Shown: piece by piece, positions 1 through 11,179 of the stretch
How positions within the stretch are numbered: position 1 is the first letter of the stretch
Layout of the letters: each line of letters starts with the position of its first letter
Program-made: the position numbers and the translations under genes
Source of the DNA: Portulaca oleracea
Lineage: Eukaryota > Streptophyta > Magnoliopsida > Caryophyllales > Portulacaceae
DNA: 64,000 nt
Direction: 5' to 3'
Assembly (NCBI GenBank): GCA_029582165.1
Contig: CM055875.1
Coordinates: 1,570,001-1,634,000 of the forward strand
The notes under the pieces: model-generated
What the model was told of the DNA's origin: nothing
Seen by the model: only the letters and a program-made list of their open reading frames with translations
Database searches by the model: none

Positions 1-369
1 ATTATTAGAAGCAGAATCTGATTCTTGGACAATGTCCATTCTCCAATCCCTAAATATCCATTTGTGTGAGTGTGTGACACCTATTGCCCATGATGCCATA
101 CAGTGAATATTCCGGTGTGCATCTCAATGAGTTAAGATCAGTTTTGTTATGGGACTTACTTCATTTCTAGTAACTTTCGTTTTGGTTGATTGATTGTTAG
201 GCACATTGATACCTCATCATTTTTTTTTTTGCGCGTTTATGGTGTATGATATTTTTTACTCGATGCGTATACACATTATTTTGCTTGGTGCAAGCTCTAA
301 TGTGCAATCCCTATATTGCAAATGGTCCTCAGCATTTCATAGAATGGACACTGAAAAATCACATGAATG
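1..369. other. Non-coding AT-rich DNA
   Basis: No gene or element end is recognised here. The only open frames are short and lack codon-like structure or similarity to known protein families. Confidence 0.6.
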
Positions 370-1110
370 TCCTTTATTAGTTTGTTAACACTAATAACGG
401 ACAACAACTTTAGTGAAAATGGACATCAACGTTAAATGAAAAAATGGAAAACTGATATAAGAAAAAGAACGGAGCCCAACCGGTACCTGTTGCCAATCTT
501 AGTAGGAACGGAAGAGGAAGATGGTTGATTTAAATCATTTAGTGATATAAATTACATTTATATGAATTTCTTTTATTAATTGTTATTTGTTAAAGATAAC
601 GATGGACAACACAATTAGTGAGAATGATCATCGGCATTCAATGAAATGGACAATTGATGTAAGCATAGTTGATTCATAACGTTGCAACGATGAGCTATAT
701 GAATTTCTTTTATTAGTTAAAAGTAACAATGGGCAACACAATCAGTGGGAATGATCATCAACATTCAATGAAATGGACAAATGATGTGAGCATAGTTGAT
801 TCATAATATTGCAACGATGGGCTATATGAATTCTTTTATTAGTAGTTCAAAACAATAATGGACAATACAGTTAATGAGAATGGTCATCAACATTCAATGA
901 AATGGACATCGAGTCGTGACCCAAGTTGATTCATAATGTTGCAACGAACATCGAATAAGCTATATGATTTTTTTTAATTAGTTGTTAACAATAACAATGG
1001 ACAACACAAATTAGTGAGAATGGTCATCAACACATTTAACGATAGGCAATGGAGGCCATACTTGTGTTGATGAACATTTATCTAACATTTTTTGCTGTTA
1101 CATAATGGAC
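370..1110. repeat. Diverged tandem repeat, unit about 127-138 bp
   Basis: About five imperfect copies share a core with TATGAATTTCTTTTATTAG, then a segment around GACAACACAATTAGTGAGAA, then CAATGAAATGGACA. Copies of the TATGAATT landmark start near 561, 698, 825 and 963, giving spacings of 137, 127 and 138 bp. Copies differ by substitutions and small indels, so the array is old. It could be a sub-terminal minisatellite of a DNA transposon, but no terminal repeat supports that. Confidence 0.7.
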
Positions 1111-2902
1111 ATGAAAGGCTTATAATGGACATCAAGCTATAAATCCCAAGTTGATTCATAATGGACAACATCACATAGTTTGAAGAATATTACATCAACA
1201 TGACCTACCCACAACTAATTCCATTAAAAACAATGATAAAACACCATGTGTGTTCATTACAAAAAAGAAAAAATGTACATACACGTCACTGTTTGATACT
1301 CGGCACATTAAAGACAAATTTAGTGGATGCATGATGCTGGTAGATATCCTTAAAAAAATCTAGGGGACAAAATATACGGGGGACCAAATAATAGTGTGCC
1401 CACACTACTATTTGCGGTCATCCTAGGCTCGCGTCCGGGTGGAAATGACCGTGTTTATTCCAGTACATCGCCTTCTTCATCACTTGTTGCTTCACTTGGT
1501 TGCCTTCACATGTGACAATGTCATGACAATAGTGTCTTCTCAGAGCCAATAGCCCCTCTGCCTGCAAATTATATTATCAATGGTTACACATAGGACAATG
1601 TCAAGTACAAAATGTAAATGTACACAAGTGAAGACAAAATACACACATCATCTTCCTGTAGCCCGCATTCCCATTTATCGGTGGCCACACAATTGAATAC
1701 AATGTCGAGTACAAAATGTAAATGTACACAATGGAAGTGGACATCAACTAAACTCATATTAGACATCAGCTACACTCGTTCTGGACATTACCATTCAATC
1801 GTTGACTGGGGACAGGGGGCAATCCGTCTTGTTCGGTACCACAGGCATGGATTGTGCCAGCGTCAACTTCCTCCCTCGCCGATTCAGAAACCCATGAAAT
1901 ATGGGGTGGAAGGGGGCTACTAGGGTCGTCACATATATTCATCATGTTACCCAGCGATATTTCAGTCAACACCGTGCCCACCGATTTTGTCGCATGCTAA
2001 ACCTTACTTAATTCATCCACTAATGAGCTGAATGGCGACCACACTTTCGTTAGTTACAGCTTGATGCCCATTTCAAAATCAATTTATGCCCATTACATAC
2101 ATACTTAATGTCCTTCACCATCACAACCATATAATCCTAAAAGAGTTGATTCTCAATAAACAATGGTTTTGATTAATGACATTCACACTGTTTAATCATC
2201 CTGTTATAACAAACAACCGACATGTTCAACCAAAAAACGAACATCCGGCATGCTCAACCCATCTGAATTTTACCATCATGAACATCCGAACTTTACAAAC
2301 ACAAAATGATATCAATAATACATGAACAAAATGCTAACACACACCAACTTCCACTGAGTTTTACCATCACAAACATTCGAATTTTACGAACATAAAACAC
2401 AAACACAAAACATCAGATTGCTAACCTTCTAGTTTCTTTTTGGCAGTTGTTCCCTTCGTCGCCTCTTCCGGACCTCCCAGCAAGGTTGTTCCATGAAAAG
2501 CCTACAAGCAAAACTTCGAATTAGCCGGAAATCAAACCTAACGACGAATACGGGAACATTCGACCTAGCAAACTGATGAACAGAGCATGGGCATAAAATT
2601 CTGGCGTCGTGCCGCCACTCGCCGACGGGAATCGTTGAAGGCCGGCGGACTCTCACCTTTGAGTTTGAAACCTGAATTGCGCGTGTGTAAGTTTATGGAA
2701 GTTGTTGGGGGTGATTTGATGCTCTGTTTATTTGTCTCTCCTCCCCCAAATCTCGCTGGTATTCAATTGAATTGCCACGTGCCTTGCCAGAAAATAAAGA
2801 TAAACCCCCCAAAAAAACGCAGCCTTCAGATGTATATCTAATTGGATATGGATCATGCTTACATGCTCACAGTAAGAGCATGCCTACATGATCTATTCCT
2901 AT
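1111..2902. other. Non-coding DNA with two short duplications
   Basis: A 104-bp duplication places AATGTCAAGTACAAAATG at 1597 and AATGTCGAGTACAAAATG at 1701. A second diverged duplication of about 90 bp (TTTTACCATCA...ACATCCGAA type) lies at 2265-2400. A GC-richer patch at about 2440-2660 has, on the minus strand, a pyrimidine-rich stretch ending in GCTTGTAG, which resembles a splice acceptor. This may be a captured exon fragment, but I do not recognise a protein and do not call a gene. Confidence 0.5.
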
Positions 2903-2910
2903 ATATATAT

Positions 2911-3560
2911 ATATATAGGAAAATTGGATGGCAATAATTCCTACTTTCAATTTGTATTCTTGTGGTCCAAAAAAATAAAATTGTATTGTAGTGGCACATA
3001 ATCGAGAGTATACCGTAAATATCTGTAACGCCCCAACCTTAATCACAAGATTAAGACTATTCTTTAGAATCCCAAACTTGTGATTAGCGCAGCGGAACAC
3101 CTTAGGTCGAGGCATTACCGCCGTCCCCACTCGGGACAAGGCAAAAACACAACCACAATCTAACAATCCACCATAAAACTGTGCAATTTTTTAACTAAAA
3201 CTTGTATAACACTTTACCACGATTTTTAATGAATTTACATCATTTGTCCCAATTATTTTCAATATTTTATGATTTTTTTGAATTTTATTCGTTATAAAAA
3301 AATCGTAATAATTGCTCGGAATATCAAAAAAATAATTTTAAAAATGTTTTAGCAACTACACTTCATTATCTATCTGGGGGCAGGAACGAAAAAAATGAAA
3401 ACAATGGGGTAGGCATGAAAAAAAATAATAAGAATGTGTTGATGCATTTGGTACCACTACAATACAATTTTTTTTTGGACCACCAGAATACAAATTGAAA
3501 GTATAGATTATTGCCATCAAATTTGCAAAAGTAGGGATTATTAGAATCCAACTATCCTAT

Positions 3561-3561
<1 letters not shown>
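2911..3561. mobile_element. Fold-back / MITE-like element with long inverted arms
   Basis: The left arm (2911-2997) and the right arm (3451-3561) are inverted copies. Both contain the GGCAATAAT, CTTTCAATTTGTATTCT and TTGTATTGTAGTGG landmarks in opposite orientation. Both outer ends abut TA-rich sequence. Between the arms lies an LTR-like fragment starting at 3024. The TA-rich flanks fit a Tc1/mariner or fold-back origin, but no exact target duplication can be read because of the TA repeats. Confidence 0.6.
3024..3160. mobile_element. LTR-end fragment related to the 3.4-kb element at 56204
   Basis: Starting with TGTAACGCCCC, this stretch matches the first 130 bp or so of the element at 56204-59611. 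Shared landmarks in order are CACAAGATTAA, GTGATTAGCGCAGCGG, TTACCGCCGTCCCCACTC and GGGACAAGGCA. Only the terminal part is present; the rest is missing or too diverged to see. It sits between the arms of the fold-back element. Confidence 0.65.

Positions 3562-3563
<2 letters not shown>

Positions 3564-3601
<38 letters not shown>
3564..3601. repeat. (TA)n microsatellite
   Basis: A pure TA run directly outside the right arm of the fold-back element. Confidence 0.95.
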
Positions 3602-3603
<2 letters not shown>

Positions 3604-4102
3604 TTGGTGCAAAGGGCGAGGGTTGAAATATATTTCTTTTAAGAAGGGCATTTGTGGAAATCTATAATTAGCTATTTCTTTTTTGTTTTATTTTTTTGAA
3701 TGTCTTAGTGGTGAGCTAACAAAGTAAATTAATATATTTATTGAATTATTGACCATTCAAGACCCTTTATGTTCTTATGATTTTGTTATATAATTTTGCA
3801 ATAAATTTGTTTATTCACTCTGCTTAATACCACCAAAGAGAAAAAAAAGCAGTAACATTCTAATAATTTGTACACAATTATTTTTTTGAAATGAATATTT
3901 TTAAAGTATAGTTTGAGGTGTCTCAAAAAATTATGAGGATAAAATTGCTCAATAAGGTTACAATTTCAGATCTATATAATTTAATTTTCACTTATATATG
4001 TAAGATATATATAATTTAATTTCTTTTTTTAAGAAAAAATACATGTTTTCACAGTGTAGTTTTCAATCTTTTGTGTCATGTTAATGGAATATTAATTGAT
4101 GA
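3602..4102. other. AT-rich non-coding DNA
   Basis: Nothing recognisable between the TA repeat and the target duplication of the chromovirus. No open frame of interest. Confidence 0.6.
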
Positions 4103-4330
4103 TATATGTCACGGGGTGACTTTAATTTGTACAACACCCGCGCGGCGCTAGCAAACTTTACCGAATTTTATATTAGAAGTTTGCTAGTGAGCCTTTCACA
4201 AGCTTAACTTAGACTATGAGAGACTAAGAAAGCTTTGAAGACAAAGAAGAGAGACAAGAGAGTGTTTGGGAGAATGCTTTGAGTAATGCTTCCAATTGTT
4301 GGTTGGTTACAAATGAGACCCCCAAGGGGG

Positions 4331-4340
4331 TATTTATACA
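4331..4340 (-). promoter_or_regulatory. LTR TATA box
   Basis: Minus-strand TGTATAAATA, followed by the conserved CCCCCTTGG stretch. It lies about 110 bp downstream of the first heat-shock-like motif and is the likely core promoter of the retroelement. Confidence 0.7.
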
Positions 4341-4450
4341 CTTCCACCTCATCAATGGACGGTGGAGATTGATTTGATCTAACGGTCCATATTGTGCCTC
4401 TAGAACCTTCTATACAAGTATCTAATAATCTATATAAGTGTAGAGTACTC

Positions 4451-4612
4451 TAGAATATTCTAGGACATTCATGAGTAGTCTAGAGAACTCTAGGGAATTC
4501 TAAGGAATTCTAGAATAGTCTAGAGAATTCTAGAAGCCTCATGAAAGATACGGAATATTCCGGATATTTCTAGAATATTCCGGGACATTCCAGATGGTTC
4601 CGGAAAATTCCG
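4451..4612 (-). promoter_or_regulatory. Heat-shock-element-like cluster in U3
   Basis: Four GAANNTTC sites occur at 4453, 4553, 4573 and 4603. The best one, 4568-4590, reads TTC-ta-GAA-ta-TTC-cg-GGA-ca-TTC: a perfect three-unit heat-shock element extended to five units with one mismatch. Known family fact: heat-shock factors bind alternating GAA/TTC units, and the Arabidopsis copia element ONSEN is heat-activated through such sites. That this gypsy LTR is heat-responsive is inference. Confidence 0.55.
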
Positions 4613-4617
4613 TGACA

Positions 4618-4630
4618 TTCTCCCCCACCT
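4618..4630 (-). other. Polypurine tract
   Basis: Minus-strand AGGTGGGGGAGAA lies immediately upstream of the 3' LTR, as expected for the plus-strand DNA primer of an LTR retrotransposon. Confidence 0.85.
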
Positions 4631-7600
4631 AATTCGGCGACGTCCTCGTTGCCTTCAAGTCCTCATATGCTTGGATTTGTTTCTTGAATTGCCTTAAGTT
4701 TTGGATAGGCTCCCAGCTTGATTCGCTATTAGGAAGACCCTTCCACTTGACAAGTAACTCCCTGCTCGGAGGTAGACCTGGTTGGCGCACCACTCGGTTG
4801 GCAAGAATCGTCTCTGCTTGCTTATCATGTTGGACCTTGATACCCATTGGTTCCCGTTGAGATATGCCTCTACTTGGATCATCTTGGTCTCTGTGGTAAG
4901 GTTTAAGTAAGCTCACATGGAAGACATGATGGTACTTGATCCTGGGAGGCAACTCCACCTTATAAGCCTGTGCTCCGACCTTTTTGATAATGGGAAACGG
5001 TCCTTCGTATCTTCGAAGTAGGCCCCGATGTCGCCCTTCTAACCTCGCGTGGTTGTAGAGCTTAACAAGCACGAGGTCACCATCTTGAAATTCCCTCGGG
5101 CGCCTCTTCTTATCAGCCCATTTCTTCATCTTCTCGGAAGCCTTTTCCAAGTAAGCTCGCGCCACCCCAAGTTGGTCATTCCAATGCTTGGCAAACTGAT
5201 GCGGGTGGGCTTGGACCTTTATAGCCCGTAGCAATAGTGCTTGGTGTCAACGGTTGCTGTCCTGTGACAATTTCGAATGGACTTTGGCCCGTGGACTCGC
5301 TCTTCTACAAGTTGTAGGAGAAATGGGCTACGTCAAGCAACTTTGCCAATCCCTTTGGTTGGCACTCACGAAATACCGAAGGTACAACTCCAAAAGTGCG
5401 TTCACCCTCTCGATTTGTCCATCACTTTGAGGATGGAAGCTAGTGGAGAAGTTAAGCTCGGAACCCATGAGCTTGAACAACTCTCTCCAAAAACGCCCTG
5501 TAAAGCGAGTGTCTCGATCACTCACGATCGAGCGAGGCAAGCCCCAATACTTCACAACATGCTTGAAAAAGAGTTGGGCAGCTTGCTCAGCAGTGCATTC
5601 CTTGGGGGTAGGAATAAAGGTGGCATACTTCGAGTATCGGTCCACCACGACAAGGATCCAATTATATCCTTCACTCGTGGGTAACCCCACGATGAAGTCC
5701 ATGGAAATGCTTTCCCACGGTCTCTCAGGAATGGGAAGTGGATGGAGGAGTCCCGCAGGTACCCCTTGCTCAAGCTTGTCTTGTTGGCATACAAGACAAG
5801 TTCTGACATATTCCTCAACATCATTCTTCAACTGAGGCCAATAGTAGGAATCGCCTACCAATGCTAGTGTTCGGTCGTGCACTGGATGCAGCCCACTTGC
5901 CGTCGTGACATTCCTTTAAGACTTCCTTACGAGGCCACCATATGAAGGAACATAGACTACTTTGCCCTTAGTGAGAATCAACCCATCTTCAACCCAGAAT
6001 CTCCTTGTCTTGCCATCCTTGATTAGGTTGGAGATGGTCTTCGCAAAGGAATCATGCTCCAATCCTTCCTTGATTCGATCACGTAGGTTGCTTTGAGGTT
6101 GGCTAATGTCGGCAAGCTCTCCTTTGCGACTTAGAGCATCCGCTACCTAGTTAGCACGACCCGGCTTATACTCCATTGTATAATCAAACTCCGCTAAGAA
6201 GTCTTGCCATCGAGCTTGCTTGGGAGTTAGTTTCTTTTGGGTTTGGAAGTAGCTTGTTGCAACGTTGTCTGTCTTGATAACGAACTTACTCCCGAGCAAG
6301 TAATGTCTCCAAGTTCGAAGGCAATGCACCCCTGCGGTCATCTCCTTCTCCTGTACCGTATACCGCCTTTCGGTGTCATTGAGCTTTCGACTCTCTTAGG
6401 CGATGGGATGACCCTCTTGCATTAATACTCTGCCAATGGCGAAGTCGGAAGCATCGGTGTGTAGCTCGAATGGCTTGCCAAGATCGTGAAGTGCTAGACC
6501 AGGTTCTTCCGTGACAGCCTTCTTCAAAATTTCAAAGGCTTGCTGACATTCTTCGCTCCAAGCCCATCCTCTTCCCTTCTTGAGCAAGTCGGTGAGAGGA
6601 GCGGCAATAGCGGAATATCCCTTGATGAAACGCCGGTAATAATTCACCAAGCCAAGGAATGATCTTAACTCAGTGACCTTGGGTGGTGGCTCCCAATCAA
6701 GGATCGCTTTGATCTTGCCCGGATCCATGTGTAGCTTGCCTTTTCCCACAATATGGCCCAAGAATGGTATTTCTTCTTGGGCAAAGGAACACTTCTCCTT
6801 CTTCACATAGAGTTCATTTTCCCGAAGTGTCTTGAACACTTGCCTCAAATGCCCTACATGATCTTCCATAGTCTTACTATATATGACAATGTCATCGAGA
6901 TAAACCACCACAAAGTGATCAAGGAATGGAGCAAGTACCTTGTTCATGAGGGTACAAAATGTGGCTGGGGCATTTGTGAGCCCAAACGGCATGACTAGGA
7001 ACTCATAGGATCCATTGCGGGTCACGCATGCCGTCTTCGCCTCGTCTCCTTCGGCTATGCGAACATGGTAGTACCCACTCCTTAAATCAAGTTTGGTGAA
7101 ATACCTTGCTCCTCCAAGTTGATTGAATAAATCATCAATACGAGGAATGGGGTACTTATTCTTGATGGTTACCTTGTTTAGTGCTCTATAATCGATGCAT
7201 AGCCGAAGTGACCCATCGTGCTTCTTTTGGAATAGGACCGGCGCACCATAAGGAGACTTTGAATGGCGGATGTACCTGGCATCCAACAATTCCTTGAGTT
7301 TTCTCCTTAGTTCCTCCAACTCTGGTGGTGCCATTCGGTAGGGAGCAAACGCGGGTGGTTTAGCCCCCGGCTCCAACTCGATCTCGTGATCTATTTCCCT
7401 TCTTGGGGGAAGTTTCTTGGGCAACTCTGCGGGCATGATGTCCTTGAACTCGTCAAGTATCTCTTGGACGGCCTTGGGTACTTGAGCTTCCTTTTTGTTA
7501 CCCTCTTCCATCTTAAGAGTGGCTAAGTAGGTAGGCTCCTTCTTCTTCACTCCCTTAGAAAGTTGAAGGGCGGATAACATCTTTCCCTCATCAATGTCCG

Positions 7601-9218
7601 TCCTTACCGGGACGACACACGGTTGTATTTCCTCCATGATGCACATAATGTTGGCGAAGGGGATGGGGAAAGCCTTCGCCTTGACAAACAAATCAATTCC
7701 CAAGTAGAACTTCTTGTCATCTAAGGGAGCGACAGTGATATCGGCCTTACCTTCCCATTGCCCAATGTGAATGGGTGTGTCCTTGGCAACTCCATATATC
7801 GGGATTTTTTTAGCATTTACTCCCTTGACAAAACCCTTGGTTTTGGTGTAGGAGAGGCCCACCTCATCAGCAAGCTCCTTGGCCATATAGACTGTATCCG
7901 CACCTGTGTCCAACAACGCTTGTAGAGGCTTGCCGTTGATGTGTGTCTCTACGTACATGCGCCCATGGGATCCTTCCTCGACCTTAGCTTGGACGGCGCT
8001 AAGGAATTTTAGAGAAGATATCTTATTCTTCTTTTCCTTCGTTTCTTCTTCACTTACGAGGGAGGAAATCTTTCCCCTCATAGGACAGTCGGCAACCCGA
8101 TGTGGCCCATTGCATAAGAAGCATGAGTACCTCCTCGGAGCGTCATCCCTTTTGCCTTTACCCTTGTCCTTGTCGTGGCTTTTGAAGGGTCGATCCTTCT
8201 TGGGAGACTTGTCTCGATCTCCCCCACCTTTGCCATTGTTACTTGGCCTCGTACTTGGTCCCTTGGAGAACTCTCGCCTACGTTCGGGCAGAGTGTCGGC
8301 AGCGGCAATTGCTAAATTGATATCATTTACCCCTTGTCGCTTCAGCTCCATCTTAGCCCACGGTTGTAATCCTTCAAGGAACATAAACAACTTGTCCTTG
8401 GCACTCATGTCGGTGATCTCCAGCATGAGTTCTTGGAACTCTTTGACGTACTCCCGAATACGTCCATCCTTGTGTTGGAGATGTCGAAGCCTATTGCGAG
8501 CTTCAAATTCGGCATCCTCTGGATAGAATTGCCTCTTAATCTCCCTCTTAAGTTGATCCCAAGTAGTGATGGGATCGGATGTGCCGTTGGTTGCATCTTC
8601 ACACCAACGCCGCCACCATATCAAGGCAACATCTTTGAAGTAGCGGGAAGCGGTGTTTACCTTCTTCCTTTCGTCCAATATGTCATTGGACTCAAAGTAT
8701 GACTCCACATTCCAAATGAAGTCATCAATCTCTCGTGCATTCCTCGACCCCTTGTAGAAGAGAGGAGGAGGAGTGCTATCCTTCTTGGAGACGGAAATCT
8801 CCCGAGCGCCTCCACCATTAACCAACAGGGCCATGCAAGTCTTCAATTGCAACTCGAGTTCTTCCACCTTGTTGGAAAGAGACTCGATTATTGACTTGCA
8901 ATCAGCCAGCTCCTTCCTAAGGGCTTTGTTGGAATCCTTCAACTCCCTTTTGAGAGCATCATCCCCATGAACAAGCTCCGCCTTGAGAGAATCAAATGCG
9001 CTTTGCACATCATCCTGGAATTCCTTCATCTCATCCTTAGAAGCGAATTCCTCCGTGTCTTCAGCCTTTCCCATTAAGGCCTCGACTTCCTTCACTAGGT
9101 GGGACATGGTGTCCTCCACCTCGGCCACCCTTTCGTCAAGAGTGACATGTCCCGGGTTCTCCATGCTCTCCTCATTCCCCTTGCCCTTCTTGGAGCCTTG
9201 CTCGGCCACACTCGACAT
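4629..9218 (-). pseudogene. Chromovirus gag-pol polyprotein, disrupted
   Basis: One reading frame runs from the likely start ATG at 9218 (MSSVAEQG) to 4629. The earlier ATG at 9272 sits in the LTR/PBS and is unlikely to be used. In order: a charged coiled-coil-rich gag N-terminus; a Retrotrans_gag region; a degenerate zinc knuckle ([13 protein letters not shown], about 8090-8130); an aspartic protease with DTGAD near 7900; reverse transcriptase with YLDD near 6895; RNase H starting at HTDASDF near 6450; integrase with CLVCQQ near 5785 and MDFIVG, SDRDTRF and QIERVN; and a chromodomain (about 4660-4800). Stops interrupt it at 6396-6398 (within GHPIA-stop-ESRKL) and 6147-6149 (GRAN-stop-VADAL). 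Two compensating indels near 5900-5940 make a short shifted patch with another stop, and the integrase is broken again near 5328-5235. It cannot make a full polyprotein. Confidence 0.92.
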
Positions 9219-9247
9219 GACTTCTCCCGCACACGAATTTCTTAAAA

Positions 9248-9264
9248 CCGAGGCTCTGATACCA
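9248..9264 (-). other. Primer-binding site, initiator Met tRNA
   Basis: Minus-strand TGGTATCAGAGCCTCGG starts 2 bases inside the 5' LTR end. TGGTATCAGAGC is the common plant initiator-methionine-tRNA PBS. Confidence 0.9.
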
Positions 9265-9266
9265 AA

Positions 9267-9778
9267 TGTCACGGGGTGACTTTAATTTGTACAACATCCG
9301 TGCGGCGCTAGCAAACTTTAACCGAATTTTATATTAGAAGTTTGCTAGTAAGCCTTTCACAAGCTTAACTTAGACTATGAGAGACTAAGAAAGCTTTGAA
9401 GACAAAGAAGAGAGACAAGAGAGTGTTTGGGAGAATGGTTTCAGTAATGCTTCCAATTGTTGGTTGGTTACAAATGAGACCCCCAAGGGGGTATTTATAC
9501 ACTTCCACCTCATCAATGGACGGTGGAGATTGATTTGATCTAACGGTCCATATTGTGCCTCTAAAACCTTCTATACAAGTATCTAATGATCTATATAAGT
9601 GTAGAGTACTCTAGAATATTCTAGGAAATTCATGAGTAGTCTAGAGAACTCTAGGGAATTCTAAGGATTTGTAGAATAGTCTAGAGAATTCTAGAAACCT
9701 CATGAAAAATACGGAATATTCCGGATATTTATTGAATATTTCGGGACATTCCAGATGGTTCCGGAAAATTCCGTGACA
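9267..9778 (-). repeat. Chromovirus 5' LTR
   Basis: Same ends and layout as the left copy. Its minus-strand TATA box is at 9492-9501. Several of the GAA/TTC motifs present in the left copy are mutated here, for example the one near 9733. Confidence 0.92.
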
Positions 9779-9782
9779 TATA

Positions 9783-10574
9783 GTATTTACCTAAAATTTA
9801 GAATTTGATTAGCTTTCTTCCTATTCTATGTGATATAAATTTTTATATAAAATTTATATAATTTTTTAATTTAAAGGTATCCATGACTGTGCAAAATGTA
9901 CATTAGCATTCTAGGTCAAAATACAATACTTCATTAGTGAGGTAGTAATTAGGTGAAATTAATTATATATATTTATTGTCTTAAATATTTGCAATCAATA
10001 GTCGCTCCTCAACGTATGCATGTTTTGAAAATAAATTATAGATAAATAATCATTTTGTAGTTTATTTTAAAATTGATAATTTATTTAAATTTATTATATT
10101 AAGTATTTATAATGGTAAATTTATTATATTAAGTATGCGGTGCAATTATTATTTGTTGTTCACTTATCCAGACGGTGGGCCCTGCCCATTTTCAATAGAA
10201 CAAAAGTAGGAGGAATGGATGTACATGAGATTTTTCCACGGTGGGAATTTGAACAGAAACAAGGGAAAAGAGTATTAATATATATATATATATATATAAA
10301 TGGAGCTTGGAATGCTTTTTCTACCCTTACACGCAACAAATATATATACTTGCAAAAGAAGTCATCAAATCATTTTTTTGTCTTCACGTGGAAAATAATT
10401 TTTTTTTATTTTTCTATTTCTTTTTTCTTTTTTGACATTTTCAATATTCTCTCTTTTTTTTTACTAACAATTTCTTTTTTTCTTTTGTCTCTTTTTTTTT
10501 GTGTGTAGGGAGTTGACAAAGATTTATTTTGACTGCTATTGTCTTCCTGACATTGATCTTCGTCATCGCCAGTG
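9783..10574. other. AT-rich non-coding DNA
   Basis: No gene. It holds a (TA)n run at about 10277-10298 and T-rich tracts at 10385-10505. The left end of the Tat-like element probably lies near 10508, where AT-rich DNA changes to balanced composition, but no LTR end is visible. Confidence 0.5.
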
Positions 10575-10589
10575 ATGCTTTGTTTACTC

Positions 10590-11140
10590 CTCAGCGTACT
10601 GACGTAGAATAGTCCTAGGCTATTCTCTTCAGGACTGTCTGGGTCGACAGTGTTATTGCTTTGCCTTGAGGTGGATTACTCCCTTGGCTGTTGGCGTAGA
10701 GTTGTCCTAGACAACTCTCTTAAAAACGACAGTACAGTCAGGGTCGACTGGGTCATCGCTTCGCCGGAACACTCCTCATCGTACTGACGTAGGGTAGTCA
10801 TAGACTGCTCTCTTCAAGACTGTTTGGGTCGACATTGTCGTTGCGTTGTCACAAGTGGAACACTCCTCAGCGTCCTGACGTAGAGTGACGTTCTGATGTA
10901 TTAGACATCTTCGAGGTGTCTCTTTTCAGAACTGACCTGGGTCGACGGAGTCAGCGCCTCGCTATGAAGTGTGATACTCCTCAGTTTACTGACGTAGAGT
11001 AGTCATAGACAACTCTCTCAAAAACGTCAGTACAGTCTGAGTCGACAGAGTCAGCGCCTCGCCGCAAGTGGAATACTCCCCAGCTTACTGACGTAGAGTT
11101 GTCATAGACGACTCTCTCCAAAATGTCAGTACATTTTGGG
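10590..11140. repeat. Tandem array of hairpin-forming units, 90-113 bp
   Basis: Six units carry the landmark GACGTAGAG (or close variants) at 10601, 10693, 10788, 10878, 10991 and 11090. Each unit contains a short hairpin just after this landmark. Several also have an outer stem such as ACTGACGT...ACGTCAGT (10988-10995 with 11024-11031). GGGTCGAC-type motifs recur between units. The array is downstream of gag in the element's sense direction. Confidence 0.85.
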
Positions 11141-11179
11141 TCGACGGAGTTAGCGCCTCGCCGCAAGTAGAACACTCCT

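Larger units (their letters stand above)
4107..4617 (-). repeat. Chromovirus 3' LTR
   Basis: This LTR is downstream in the minus-strand sense. U3 is at its right end. It holds a TATA box at 4331-4340 and a dense block of GAA/TTC inverted motifs at 4451-4612. Confidence 0.92.
4107..9778 (-). mobile_element. Complete Ty3/gypsy chromovirus
   Basis: The 5.67-kb element has two LTRs (511 and 512 bp) that begin TGTCACGGGGTGAC and end CCGTGACA. It is flanked by a 4-bp TATA duplication (4103-4106 and 9779-9782). Transcription would run on the minus strand: the PBS for initiator methionine tRNA is next to the right LTR and the polypurine tract is next to the left LTR. Between them is one long gag-pol frame ending in a chromodomain, which defines chromoviruses. 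Short LTRs and small total size fit the Reina or Galadriel groups better than Tekay, but the lineage is not settled here. By eye the LTRs differ at about 16 positions plus an indel, roughly 3 percent. Confidence 0.93.

Noticed and set aside
1360..1425. Possible hairpin AATAGTGTG...CACACTACTATT
   Set aside because: The arms need an internal gap and no element ends or duplication flank them.
2429..2656. Arg-rich minus-strand frame with an acceptor-like GCTTGTAG
   Set aside because: Too little to distinguish a captured exon from chance; kept only as a note on that region.
7906..8526. Long plus-strand frames antisense to the chromovirus gag-pol
   Set aside because: Shadows of the real minus-strand frame; no domain, no start context.
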